This document shows, one piece after another, positions 51,762 to 62,491 of a stretch of DNA of 64,000 nucleotides. Where the stretch lies: assembly GCA_000333855.2 (NCBI GenBank), contig CM007324.1:381478-445477 (forward strand). Reading direction: 5' to 3'. A program made the position numbers and the translations under genes. How positions within the stretch are numbered: position 1 is the first letter of the stretch; each line of letters starts with the position of its first letter. Source of the stretch: Endotrypanum monterogeii (lineage: Eukaryota > Euglenozoa > Kinetoplastea > Trypanosomatida > Trypanosomatidae). The notes under the pieces are model-generated. The model worked only from the letters and a program-made list of their open reading frames with translations, did not search any database and was not told the origin of the DNA.

Positions 51762-52325
51762 TTATTCCGTGGGAACGGAAAGCTGTGGTTGCGCCTGGAT
51801 AAGCCTACGCTTTGCTGCGAGGGCATCTAGAAGCTTGACTCGCCACTGCACCGGTATTTTCGTGTTTTCGAAAACCACCATTTGAAGTTGCCCGTGCTGT
51901 TCGATGAGCCCCAAAAGGGCAACAGCCGCCCCTTCGCTGATGTAGTTGTCAGATAGTTCAATAAACTCTAGCTGTGGCAAGTTCACGGCAGAAGCGCAAA
52001 GAAGCTCTACTCCATGGTTGCGCAAACCATTCTCAGTAAAAATGAGAGCCCGCACGTTCGCCATCTTCTCCACTGTTAGAAGTATAGGTGCGATACCCTT
52101 GTCCCCAACGTAGTTTCGGCTAAGGTCAATGGCCGCTGTGGGATACTCAACACCACCTTTGTCAGGTAGGAGACTTACAAAGCTGCTATTGGGCCGCAGC
52201 CGCATCTCCGCACAGCTTCGGAGGTAAACTTCCTGGAGGGAAGGTGCGCGGACCTTGGCTTGACCTCCGGGGCGCTTGCGACCGCTCTTCCCAGCAGGCG
52301 GTTTGGCGGGACGCCTCGGCGGCAT
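51762..52325 (-). CDS. Small leucine-rich-repeat protein (187 aa)
   Basis: The only ATG in the frame at the 5' side is at 52325. The first 30 residues are very basic and Pro-rich (PPRRPAKPPAGKSGRKRPGG). From about 60 to 165 there are three or four leucine-rich repeats of the ribonuclease-inhibitor type, with the typical pattern in IDLSRNYVGDKGIAPIL, ALIFTENGLRNHGVELL and FIELSDNYISEGAAVALL. A short helical cap follows. There is no membrane span or signal. Such small LRR proteins in trypanosomatids are often flagellar or dynein-regulatory, but the repeats alone only indicate protein binding. Real gene: firm; role: unknown. Confidence 0.85.
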   Translation of the reverse strand: MPPRRPAKPPAGKSGRKRPGGQAKVRAPSLQEVYLRSCAEMRLRPNSSFVSLLPDKGGVEYPTAAIDLSRNYVGDKGIAPILLTVEKMANVRALIFTENGLRNHGVELLCASAVNLPQLEFIELSDNYISEGAAVALLGLIEQHGQLQMVVFENTKIPVQWRVKLLDALAAKRRLIQAQPQLSVPTE

Positions 52326-53349
52326 CGCCCGAGGAATTGTTTTTCGATGACCTGCTAACAAGCTCTGCAACAAGAACAAACACCACCGCTCTTCCCAGTG
52401 TCACTGCCAAATATTTAAAAAATGGCAGCTGTTGCAGCACCTGCGTTGAGCCAATAGAGATAAAAGAAACGAGGAGGTAGAGTAGTAGCCGTCCCAGGAA
52501 AAAAAAAAAGAACGATAAGAGAGAAATCGTATGTTGTCGAAGAAGAATCAAGGAGAGTGAGTGATACAGGGTATGAGAGAGAACGCATAGTCGGCTTACA
52601 GTACAAAATATTCTTTGATAAAAAAGTAGAACGCGGAAGTTGGATGTCGAGAGGATGCTCCAGATACTACCCCACCCCTCCTCCCACCTCACCTTTCTCT
52701 GTATGGGTGGGCGATTGTGTTTACTTGTGGTAAATTCTTTTTGCCTCGAAGATGAACAAAGGCACCCTACGCCTATGAAATTTTTGTCTGATAGACTGTG
52801 AAGGGAGCCCCAATGGTATCTTTTGAAGGATTCGCAGAGCGGAGCTGTAAACAAATGTGTAATAAAGACACCCCCGCATTTGGTGTGTTGCAGTGTAGTT
52901 CTCTCACCGGACGTAGCCCTATTGGGAGGGGGCAGGAGGCTCCATTGGAATATAGAGCTACGCGAATCAAACAAAATATAAAAAGTATACCCATGCTTTT
53001 TCTAGAAGTCAGCTGACGGGAAGAGGGAGAGGGGTAAAGGTGCTTTTGTGGAGACTCAACAACAAAAAGTAGGAATATTATGCCGCCAGGTGCGGCTATC
53101 GGTCGGCAAATCAACGCACATATCCACCCTGTGACCATTAGCGCCGACGCAAACGCTCTGAAATACCATTGAAAGCACAACAACAACAAACAAAAAAAAA
53201 ATTCAAAGCCACGGAGTCCTGAAAAATAAATACGGGAGTTTTCCACCGAGACTGCCTGTCATGCTCCTCCAAGGGTAGAAACCCTTTTTCTAGGCTTTGA
53301 GTCGTATAAGTCATACGGACAAGACAGAACTACACGTGTGCCTCGCAGC
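52326..53349. other. Intergenic region, 1 kb
   Basis: It holds the LRR 5' UTR and the 3' UTR of the 86-aa gene. A hydrophobic minus-strand frame at 52773-53246 lacks an early ATG and is AT-rich, so I do not call it. Nothing else is supportable. Confidence 0.65.
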
Positions 53350-53610
53350 CTAAAAACTCCACCATTTGGTGGGGCACGTGCCTTTAGTCATGGAGCCATC
53401 CGCCATGATAGTGGTCTGCACACGGCGCTGCCCTGACACCAAAGAAAAAAGTGCCAGTACGCAGCCGACACCGCAAAAACCGGCAAGGGAGTACAGGTGC
53501 TGGAGAGCGTTGTCACGAGTGCGGTTGCCGCGACTGAAGGTGGTCTCCTCATGGCCCATCGGTTCTTTTATGAGCTGATGGCCTAGACGTCGAATGCTGC
53601 GACGAAACAT
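53350..53610 (-). CDS. Small single-span protein, possibly mitochondrial (86 aa)
   Basis: The ATG at 53610 opens an 86-codon frame with good codon use. The N terminus is an Arg-rich amphipathic stretch (MFRRSIRRLGHQLI) without acidic residues, like a mitochondrial presequence. One membrane span lies at about 40-60 (LYSLAGFCGVGCVLALFSLV), and the C-terminal part is short and polar, ending in TKWWSF. I do not recognise a family. Size and topology match minor subunits of respiratory complexes or of protein-import machinery; this is inference. It is flanked by 1-kb and 3.6-kb intergenic regions. Confidence 0.75.
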   Translation of the reverse strand: MFRRSIRRLGHQLIKEPMGHEETTFSRGNRTRDNALQHLYSLAGFCGVGCVLALFSLVSGQRRVQTTIMADGSMTKGTCPTKWWSF

Positions 53611-56600
53611 TTGCTTGATGAAGTAGCGCAGGAGAAGGAACGGTGCGAGGATTCGATTTATGGATGGGAATAACGATCGACAGTTGAATCCCGTGCAAAA
53701 ACAATTTGGGGGGAATCAGGGGCGCCTTACTTCTAGAATGATAATAAATACGAGTGCTTCCACAACCTGGAATGAAAGTGTGCACACTTGAGGCATTCTG
53801 AATGCGAAATGCAGAGAAATGTGGGAGATACCATCGATGATGGAGAAAAAAAGGGGAGCGCAAGAAGAAAATAGAGAGGAAAGAAAATAAATTCAAGACG
53901 AAGTCATTTTAATACCCACAGAGCATTCGACAGTGGGTGAGTGAGTGGGATGAGGGCACCGCCCTCCACTTCTTGCAAAGTGCAGCTAAATAACGTATCC
54001 ACCTCCCGAATATTGGTGCAAAAGATTAACCAGGAAGAGCTGTGTCAGCGGGATGGCACAGAAGTCGTCAATATGAGCCTGTCCGTTGTCTTCTATCGGC
54101 TCCTGCCCAGGTGTTACAGGAGCACCAAGACGTATGCGACGTAAGAACCACGGCTGCCGGAAGGAAATAAATGACGAGTAGGTTTCCGAGCTACGTGAAC
54201 ACAGCCCCCCGCAAGAAGTTCAACATACGTAACAAATTCATTTTAATCCTCTTAAATCTTTTTTTTGCATACTTTTTGGCAGCGATAGGGGGCACAATGG
54301 TCACCGCGCTGACTTCAGAGATAACATAGCGCCTTCGTTAAGGGGGCGAAGGCAAACGTGGGGACGTTCACAGACGGGAGGACAAGCGAATTGTAAAGTA
54401 GATCGTGGTGAAGTAAGAAAAAAGGGGAACATTGGCATACGTACACTCACCCGCACGCACGCAAGAAAACCAAAATGGGTTTGGAAAGAAAAGGGATTGA
54501 AAAAGGGAGGGGGAGCAGTAAACAAGAGTAGCATGTTTATAGTCGGACGAAACTAGAAGGAAAAAAAAGGAGAAATATCAGAAAAAACCAGTAGAAGAAT
54601 CACTTCACTTTTTCCCTACAGCGGAAAAGCTGTTTCTTAGTTGGCCGCGTACATGGACGCGATTCAATTTCTTCTCTCAGTAAAAACTGATCCTCTGTCA
54701 CCATTTGACTTGCTTGTCATCTTCAGTTCGGGGAAGAGAGTTTCCTCCGTAGATTCAACTTCTAACGAGTGACCCTACACGCGAAAGATGGGGAAGACAA
54801 GGAAAAACAGGTGCCACCGTCACTGAATATGTGTGTTCCCTCTTTCCATCCCATCAACAATTCTCTCCGGGGCACTGAAACGAGACGAAAAAGGTGCGGA
54901 GAGAAAACGACACATAACTGGTTCTCGTACGTGTGCGCAAGGATGAGGAAAAATAAAGTAACCCTTAGGCGTTTTTTTAATTATTCCATACATGCCGCAC
55001 ATGAGAAGTATGCATCCATGCGACATGGATGAGCTGAGCATACTCACCAGCACAATATATATATATATATAACGCGAAAGCAGAAGCGACGAATCTCCCA
55101 AGAACATACGAATGAGGTGTGAAAGAGTCGCATTCATACTTTTTCTTCCCACTAAGTTTCATACATGCGGTGTCTCTGTGAATTCATGCGCCCCTTCTCT
55201 TGTCCACCACTCAAAGTTGACGCACCGTTTGTGATATGCTTCACTTGTAAGGTGGTGTGAGAGGCATACATATACTCTGTTTTTTTTTGATTTTGGCAAG
55301 AAGAAACCCCTACGCCTGAGGGCCACCAAAAGTGGAACTCAACTCCTAACTTCCAACTGATTCGCTGGAGAGCGGAACGAGGAGCACCGGTGAACCGTGA
55401 AATATGGATATGAATGTGTATACACGCTCGCATCCTAGAAGGAGCGAGAACAAAAAAAAACCTGTACACAAACAAGCAAAATCTAAGAAATAAATAAAAA
55501 CGGGTTAAACAGATGCCATGCCGCCGCTCCCTTCCTCCCGATTTTACAGGGAGAAACAAAAAGGCGTGGACGTCGACAAAACCGCGATTGGTAGAAAATT
55601 CAGAAGATGTATGCACCATAGCACCGTGACTAGGCAACGTATTTTTATCATTCATCTTACGCCAATAGTTGCAATGACATGGAGCCTGGCAAGTGAAAAA
55701 AGTCGCTGTATGCTCCCCAGGATCTGAAAAGCTGCAACACGATAGAGACGATTGACTTCAGTCGTCGAAACCGTGGAGGTGCATGCAAAGGCTGTATAAA
55801 TATCACAAACAAAAGAAATTCATAAAGCGAGAAAAAGAAACACAAGTACAGAGTAGCAGGTGACGAAAAAAGAAAAGAGAAACAACCTAAATAATCAGTC
55901 GCGTTGAACCAGCAGTCGGTGCAAAAATGAAAAAAAAAAGAAAACGTATATATAAAAAGAGGTAAACGACGTGTAGAAAAAAAAAGGCAGCAATTCACAC
56001 TGACGTATACACACTTTGAGGTGAAGAGGGAGACGTGTTGTCTCCGTTTCTTAACCGGATCAAACGCGACTAGAACACATATATATATATATATATATAT
56101 TTATTTATATTCATATATTTATATATATGATACGTTGCCCTTTCCTCTTCTCAGAGCTGTGAGGAGACTACGACTATCTGGGAAAAATAGAACCCAAAAT
56201 AGATGACTTGAGCTCCGAATGTACGCTGCTGGATTATAGAGAAATTGGTCGACCTGTGTATAGCCGTAGATCGTGATGCTCTGCAGGTGTACCAAAAATT
56301 TAAAAAAATGTGTGAGAAGGAAAAGCCAGAAGAGGTGCTGTACATCAATGCCTGTATATGAAAGTGCGACGGTGGTTGGCAAAACGAGGGAGACGGAGAA
56401 TGAGAGAAACTGAAACGAGCACGGGTGTGAAAAAAAGAAAAAGAATGATTTTTATTACACATCGCTGGGTGATGTGGACAGACACGCGACATCAGACACA
56501 AAAGGACAAAAACACGCAAAGAAGTAAAGGATGTAGAGCCTTCTTCGACACACGTAGGCAGCGATCAAGCACTGCAACGAAAGCACACCAAATAATAATT

Positions 56601-57207
56601 ATTAAAAAGCACTATGGCTTAAGACAGACATTGTACGTGGTGGACTCTGGAAAAAAAAAAGTGGAGGAAGGATTTGGTGTGAATCATAGTGTATGATGCG
56701 AGAGTGAAGACACACACACAAATATATATAAAGAGTTGAGGTAAGAGGCCAGAAAAAACGATCAAAGGTTAATTGAAAAGGTAAAAAGTTTTTTTTTCGG
56801 CCACATGTAAAAAAAAAACGTCACCAGGACAAGACGACAGAGAAATCAGAAGGGGGTTATGTGTGCGAACGACGAGTAGGAGAGGGTAAATGACAGCACA
56901 CAGAGAAAAACAAAACAGAAAGGCAGAGAAGCACGCAGAAAAAAAAGACAGCCAAAAACTATTACTTTAGCGTCGGTATGTACAGAGAAAGAAAAGGCGG
57001 CATAATGCTCATCGAGCAAGCGAGGGGGCGAAATGCTCAGAGAAGAGGGGGAAGAAAAAATCAGGAAAAAAAGACAATAAAGTCATGCGACCCCGGGCAA
57101 CAAGACGACTTTGTGTGCAGATGTAATGTATTGGATATCCTCAGATGGCCGTTTATAGGGGTGTACGCGGATGCATCTCTGTGGCAACACTTGAAGTAAC
57201 CTCAGTT
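53611..57207. other. Long gene-poor stretch (3.6 kb)
   Basis: No supportable gene. It holds the 5' UTR of the 86-aa gene and what should be a long CK1 3' UTR. It is AT-rich with many A-runs, (TA)n near 55055-55072 and at 56077-56129. Minus-strand frames here are Phe/Leu-rich translations of T-rich DNA without early ATGs. Confidence 0.65.
56077..56129. repeat. (TA)n-rich tract
   Basis: TA run followed by imperfect TTTATAT repeats. Confidence 0.9.
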
Positions 57208-58314
57208 TTACGCTGCACGATCGCCAATGCTGAATATATTTTCAGGAGAATCATTGCTACCAAAACCAGAGAATATACCCTTTCCATTTGCACCGCTCAT
57301 CGCATTTGGTCGCTTTGCACTATTGGGGTTAACAGGTGTGATCTCATCTCTTGAAGTCAGTGTCTCACCGGCGGGCCTTTTGTGTTGTACATTCCAGTCG
57401 AAAACGTAGTCCATCGACTGTGGGGGATGCATGGAATCTAAAACGGACTGGAACAGGGCTTGGCACATGTCATACTGTGGGGTCTCTGTATAGTCCATGT
57501 TGCGAGCGTAGAACAGCAAATGCTCGAACTCCTGGGGGCAGTTCTCGCATATCTGGCCGTAGGTCAAATCAGCCTTGATTTGCGCAATCTTCCTCTCTTT
57601 AACTGAGACGTCCTTAATGTTAAGACCCGACCATGGAAGCTGACCGATATACATGTAAATCATGATATACACGAGCTGCTCCAGATCATCGCGGCGACTC
57701 TGGGAGTAGCCATGATGGGTTCGCAACGAAGCAAAACGTGAGGTGCCCAGAAAGTACCGACCAGTATCCATCTCACGGTGCTTACCGTCAGGTCCCAGGA
57801 ACTTGCAACTCAAGCCAAAGTCGATCAAAAAGATGCGATTTGAAAACGAGCCTCTGCCCACAAGAAAGTTGTCCGTCTTCAAGTCCCGGTGCACGTAGCC
57901 AACGGAGTGTATGTACTGAAGTCGCGACAGCATCTGACTTGCCAGCATGACAGTTGTCTTGAGGGAAAATCGGCCATAAACCTCGTGAAGATCCTCCAGG
58001 GATGCCCCATGCTTGGACATGATCAGCACACGGTAGTCGCCCTCCTGGCCAAAATACTTCAGTGTTGCAATCCCAGAGATGCCGTCCTGCGTTGGGTTCT
58101 TCTGAATATCCTGCATCACACGCGCTTCGTGAAAAAGGACCGATTTCCGGTCATTCCTTTTCTCCATTTTTACCGCGACCAGCTCATTTGTGGACGTTTG
58201 CACCGCCTCGTAGACTTCGCCAAAACCGCCCTTCCCTAGGAGCCTCTTTAGGTAAAAACGTCCGTCGAATATAGACCTGATGGCCGGTGCCACCTCGGAC
58301 GATGTATCCGGCAT
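57208..58314 (-). CDS. Casein kinase I-family Ser/Thr protein kinase
   Basis: This 368-aa kinase starts at the ATG at 58314. All catalytic elements are present: glycine loop GKGGFGEVY (27-35), Lys49 in VAVKME, Glu63 in FHEARVM, catalytic loop HRDLKTDNFLVG (142-153) with D144, DFG at 165-167, and the CK1 signature GTSRFASLRTHHGYSQSRRDDLEQL, which replaces the usual APE motif. The loop reads HRDLKTDN where classical CK1 has HRDIKPDN, so it is a divergent CK1/TTBK-like paralogue. The C-terminal tail (about 310-368) is Gly/Asn/Ser-rich. Leishmania has several CK1 genes; I cannot say which isoform number this is. A candidate splice acceptor lies about 30 nt upstream. Confidence 0.93.
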   Translation of the reverse strand: MPDTSSEVAPAIRSIFDGRFYLKRLLGKGGFGEVYEAVQTSTNELVAVKMEKRNDRKSVLFHEARVMQDIQKNPTQDGISGIATLKYFGQEGDYRVLIMSKHGASLEDLHEVYGRFSLKTTVMLASQMLSRLQYIHSVGYVHRDLKTDNFLVGRGSFSNRIFLIDFGLSCKFLGPDGKHREMDTGRYFLGTSRFASLRTHHGYSQSRRDDLEQLVYIMIYMYIGQLPWSGLNIKDVSVKERKIAQIKADLTYGQICENCPQEFEHLLFYARNMDYTETPQYDMCQALFQSVLDSMHPPQSMDYVFDWNVQHKRPAGETLTSRDEITPVNPNSAKRPNAMSGANGKGIFSGFGSNDSPENIFSIGDRAA

Positions 58315-59248
58315 CGCAGTCGATAAAACGCACCTTCTCAGGGTCTATCAACCATACGAATGAATGAGGGAGAGCAGCAATGCAGAGTAGAGGTAGCAGA
58401 ACGCTTGTGGCAACTGTGAGGAATTATGCGACTCTTTCTCTGATGAACTCACATGGAGAATATCGACGCAAGCCCCTGCATAAGCTGGTGCCAGACTTAC
58501 CTCTTGGGCACTGCTGTCCTTCCCGGTACCGTGATGGAGCTTTTGGTGCACAGCAGTACAAAAATGTGGCCTTGTGGACCTCTGTGAGTTGTTCAATTGG
58601 CAATCTTTTGATACCTTTCTGTTTTAGCCTTTGTGGAGCTACGAGGGTCTGTAATACGTATGGTGATCGTGGACGAGCAGTCGTTGTACAAAAGACAAAA
58701 AAAAGGAAAAGATAGGAGTCAAGAAGTGGGCGTCGATCTGAAGAACGGAGCACTGGGTAGCAGAAGGAACTCGAGGGGGTTCAATTAAGGAAATGGCATG
58801 CGCAGAAAAAAAAAATGAAGCACACTAGCTTATCGGACTCCGGATGTCACCATAAAATCTTTTTTTTCCCTGTAGTCCACCCCTGTTGCAGTGCTACCAT
58901 TGCATAAAATAAAAATAAAAACGGCAATCATATCAAAAGAGAAACGTCCACTGGTCGACGTACTCGTCATGAGGGCATCGATAACGTTTGCTTGCTGATA
59001 CATCTTGTACACAGGTGGAAATTCTCTGAGAACATAGAAGAGATTTTCCCCTGCGTACACATTTCGCTGGACCTTCTCCAATTAGATCAGGGCCTTGGTT
59101 TCCCTCACTGAAGAGAGCCAAAAAGATGTGCTTCTGTGAGGACCCTCGTCGCATTCCGATAATGAAACACCTGTGTACACGCACACGGACAAAAAAAAAA
59201 GCAAGTTGCAACAACTGGGAATGCAACAAAAGGATTCGCTGGCCTTCA
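58315..59248. other. Intergenic region, 0.9 kb
   Basis: It holds the CK1 5' UTR and the 3' UTR of the SCAPER homologue. Minus-strand frames start only at non-ATG codons, and I see no gene. Confidence 0.7.
58345..58381 (-). promoter_or_regulatory. Candidate trans-splice acceptor for CK1
   Basis: The minus strand reads GCTGCTCTCCCTCATTCATTC and then GATAG, with AG at 58346-58345, about 30 nt before the ATG. Confidence 0.4.
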
Positions 59249-62200
59249 TTACAGGTGCCGAAGCTTCTCCAGCTGCTCTATTACCGCAGGCCAGTACGAT
59301 ATAGGTAACCGCCTCTCCAGCTTGTAATAGATGCTCGCATTTAATGACGTTGCGCGAAGACCTTTGCACAGTTTCTCCTTTTCAACAGCGGGCGTAGTGC
59401 TCGTTGTCTCCGACGAGCGCGGCGTCATCGGCGGGGAGTCGTCGTCATCCGCCATGTCAGCCCAAGACTTACCTTGAAGCTTCATCATGAGGGCGAACCG
59501 AGGATCAGTCTCCATCTTATGCGCTACCAACTGTTTGTGGTGCTCCTGTGCGTACAATTTCGCTTTCTTCGTCAGCGGGCCGTACTCCTGTGAAATGAAA
59601 TCCTGAAGCTCTGCAAGCGACATCTCCTCTCGGACAATCATTGAGTTTCGGTTGTTTTGCAAAATAGCGGAAAGAATTGTCGGAAACAAAATATGCCGCG
59701 CATTGGAAAAGTACGTAATGGGGAGTACACTCAGCATCGTCCCCAACAGCGGTTTCTTTTTGCCCCACCCCATCATGTCTTGCAGCGGTGCGTCGTCGAA
59801 GCAGAGGTAACCTACCAGAAGGATGCACTCGTGCAGGGTTGCGCGCAGGTGTGTGTGCTGGGTTCCTGGTTTCGCCCTATCACCGGCTTGAGAAGCGCTG
59901 GCCGGCGGGAAGGCAGGAAAAGAATTCAAAGTAATGCCGAACTGCAGCGCCTCTGCAAAGGAACCATTGACGTTCTTGCCAGTGGTTTCTGGAGCAACCT
60001 CCGAAAAGGGAATCGTTTCCAGTTGATCTAGGTGGCCGTGAATAAACATGAAAAATGCATTGAAAACATGAAAAAGCTCCGTGCGTGTAATGAGTGCAGG
60101 GGGAGAGCCCGCCGAGGTGGTGCGCCTCCTGCCGGCCTTCCTCTCTTGCATCGTATCAACAGTAGCTCCGGCATCGGTGGAACCATCATGCAACAGCTCC
60201 TGAAACTGTGCAAGTCGCCAACGCGCCAGAGTGTTCAGTGCACGGAAGAGAGAAAACAGTATGGTTACTCGTCCGTCTGAAAGATTCAGATCACCCTCCC
60301 CAAGTGGTGATCCGTTCGGAGTTAACATATTTTGAAGCAGGGCGAACAGGGACGTTGTGATTTGCTGGAACCAGTGCCGCTTTGTCTCCCCTTTTCGGCG
60401 CGTTATAACACTCAGCTCTGCGTAGACTATACAGAGAGCGTTGTAAGCCAGAGGTAGCTCATCTTCCTCATTGCTTGCCTGAAGCACTGCGACGCAGAGG
60501 CGGTCGATGCCCATCACCTCTATCTCATTAAGAAGCTGATCCCGCACCGTCATCCATTTCGCACCCCCCTGTCCTTCCGCGCTGATGCGATCCAGACATA
60601 AACCTAGTACCTGCATCGTGCAGCGAAGAGCTTCGGTGTTGTCCTGCAGACGCAACGTGCGAGCCTCCTCTCGCAGGCACATCAAAAGAGTAACTGTACA
60701 CCCGCTTTTGATGAAATAAGACACGTTCTCTCTCCCTTCCTTCTCATCCGAGAACCAAGAAAGTAAAACATCTGTCGCCTGCCGTATAACCCCAAAGTCG
60801 CGCGCTTTTCGAGCCTCTACGATCACCTTGATCAGAATTTCGAACGAGTTGAAGTAACGCACAAATTCGTAATCCACATCTCCAAGAGGGGTAGATACTA
60901 TTTCACTCAAGGGATGTTTGCACTGTGCTAGGGATGGCGTCGCGATAGAGGAGGCAAGTCGGCTGAAAACGACGCGCAATCTGCTTCGATTCAAATCCTT
61001 TGTAAACTTTGTTGACATCTTCTGATAGGTGTCCGCAAAGACCTTGCCATGGTGAGCAGCCGTTGTGGACAACCGCGACACGCGCGATACCTGTTGCTCT
61101 ACGTCCTGCTCTGACAGACGCGGCATCATCTCCTCGAGTGTCGGTCGCTCCTCCATCTCCTTGTCACGACGCTCTTTTGCCTCACGTAATTTCTGCTCCT
61201 GCCGCACCAGCTTCTGCTGCCGCTTCTCTCGTTGCTCTTCCAAGAGTTGTGCGCTCTGCTGAAACTTCTCCTCCGTCTTGCGGCTCTGCGCCTCAGCCTC
61301 TGCGGTAGTGTCGACGTGGTGCTGATGTACCTTCTTTTCCCACTCCCGTGCCTTCTGTTGTTTTACTTCCTGTTCGACTTTCTTCTGCTCGTCTACACGG
61401 CGCAGATTGTCGACACGCTGCTGTTCGCGCTGCTGCTGCCTCTCCTGCCTTTCTTGGCTCAAGTTTCGCCGTCGCTCAGCGGCAGCACGCACCGCCTCCT
61501 GGCGCTCCTGCGCCTGTTTTTGCAACTTCTCCCGCATCTGCTCCTGGTTGTGTTCTACTTCACTCATTTTCTTATCCAGCAAAAGTGCCTTGTTCTGTTG
61601 CTGAAGCTCCTTCGTGAGCAGCACCTCCTCCACGCGAGAGTGTGCACGCTGGGCCTTTTCGCGGGTGTGTCGCCGTGCCTCCTCTGCACGCCGCACTCCG
61701 TTCTCCATCCGATCCTGCGTCTCCACACGCTGCTTCGCTTCGGCCTCTTCGCGACGCATTTTTGCGCGAAGGCTTCGAGCATCAGCCACCTCTGACTTCT
61801 GCTTGATCTCCTGCAAGTAATCGAAACGGCGCTCTTCCGCCTGTCTCTGACGCTCTTCTGCTCGTAGCGCAGCTGCGTAGCGAGCTGCCTCCACATCGCC
61901 TCTCGTCGGTGCATCTGTCCGCACGGGAGAGCATTTCGGTGACTGACGCTTCTGCCGCAGAAGCGCGGCTTTATAGTTTTGAGGTCCTGGAATTGATGGC
62001 GCGGAAGAAACACGCGTATTGTCGCTCAACGCTTCGTCCCCTTCCCTGTTAGGCGGCGTAGTCATCACGTTCACTGATGAGACTCCCTGGTTGCGCATGG
62101 AGATATTTAGACGACGTGCCTCGATGCGCCGCTCCACCTTGACGGTCTTCAGCGCTTTCAGACAGTCCTCGGTGACGGCGATGAATTCATCTATGTCATG

Positions 62201-62491
62201 TAAATTACCATGGTTTTCCAAGTTATAGAGGACTTCATACACCACGGACTTGAGTTTACCAATTAGCAAGAAGCTCGAAATCCCGTTAGCGTCGCCGTTG
62301 ATGCCGCTAATGAGGTTGCTCTGCCTGGGCGTGCGGAGGTCAGGGTGATCGGTGTCGCCATTGTTAACGTCCACCAACACCGCGCTCTCCGCTAGGGCAC
62401 CACGGTTGATTTCCGTCATATGACACAGACGCCAAGGGGGAAGTACGCGTAGCAAAAAGTCTGAGGTACGAGAAGTACCACAAGTCTTCAT
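59249..62491 (-). CDS. SCAPER: SCAPER homologue (coiled-coil, ribosome/tubulin-mRNA adaptor family)
   Basis: This 1080-aa protein starts at the ATG at 62491; a second ATG at 62419 (MTEINRG) is equally plausible. The architecture matches SCAPER. A short N-terminal helical domain (about 70-130, LLIGKLKSVVYEVLYNLEN then DCLKALKTV) resembles the SCAPER N domain. A very long Arg/Glu/Gln helix follows at about 180-460. The helical C-terminal half ends with a segment (about 887-970) in which ILLVGYL, YFSNARHILFPTILSA and EEMS align with the vertebrate C-terminal region (VVGYF, YFSDPR, LFPTLIAA, EMS). In animals SCAPER binds TTC5 on ribosomes and recruits CCR4-NOT to degrade tubulin mRNAs, and it is linked to cilia; that role is by homology only. 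Confidence 0.8.
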   Translation of the reverse strand: MKTCGTSRTSDFLLRVLPPWRLCHMTEINRGALAESAVLVDVNNGDTDHPDLRTPRQSNLISGINGDANGISSFLLIGKLKSVVYEVLYNLENHGNLHDIDEFIAVTEDCLKALKTVKVERRIEARRLNISMRNQGVSSVNVMTTPPNREGDEALSDNTRVSSAPSIPGPQNYKAALLRQKRQSPKCSPVRTDAPTRGDVEAARYAAALRAEERQRQAEERRFDYLQEIKQKSEVADARSLRAKMRREEAEAKQRVETQDRMENGVRRAEEARRHTREKAQRAHSRVEEVLLTKELQQQNKALLLDKKMSEVEHNQEQMREKLQKQAQERQEAVRAAAERRRNLSQERQERQQQREQQRVDNLRRVDEQKKVEQEVKQQKAREWEKKVHQHHVDTTAEAEAQSRKTEEKFQQSAQLLEEQREKRQQKLVRQEQKLREAKERRDKEMEERPTLEEMMPRLSEQDVEQQVSRVSRLSTTAAHHGKVFADTYQKMSTKFTKDLNRSRLRVVFSRLASSIATPSLAQCKHPLSEIVSTPLGDVDYEFVRYFNSFEILIKVIVEARKARDFGVIRQATDVLLSWFSDEKEGRENVSYFIKSGCTVTLLMCLREEARTLRLQDNTEALRCTMQVLGLCLDRISAEGQGGAKWMTVRDQLLNEIEVMGIDRLCVAVLQASNEEDELPLAYNALCIVYAELSVITRRKGETKRHWFQQITTSLFALLQNMLTPNGSPLGEGDLNLSDGRVTILFSLFRALNTLARWRLAQFQELLHDGSTDAGATVDTMQERKAGRRRTTSAGSPPALITRTELFHVFNAFFMFIHGHLDQLETIPFSEVAPETTGKNVNGSFAEALQFGITLNSFPAFPPASASQAGDRAKPGTQHTHLRATLHECILLVGYLCFDDAPLQDMMGWGKKKPLLGTMLSVLPITYFSNARHILFPTILSAILQNNRNSMIVREEMSLAELQDFISQEYGPLTKKAKLYAQEHHKQLVAHKMETDPRFALMMKLQGKSWADMADDDDSPPMTPRSSETTSTTPAVEKEKLCKGLRATSLNASIYYKLERRLPISYWPAVIEQLEKLRHL

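Noticed and set aside
52773..53246. 157-aa hydrophobic minus-strand frame between the 86-aa gene and the LRR gene
   Set aside because: Starts at a non-ATG codon, is AT-rich and has no clear acceptor before the internal ATG.
56119..56382. 87-aa hydrophobic minus-strand frame
   Set aside because: No ATG in the frame; ends in the (TA)n tract.
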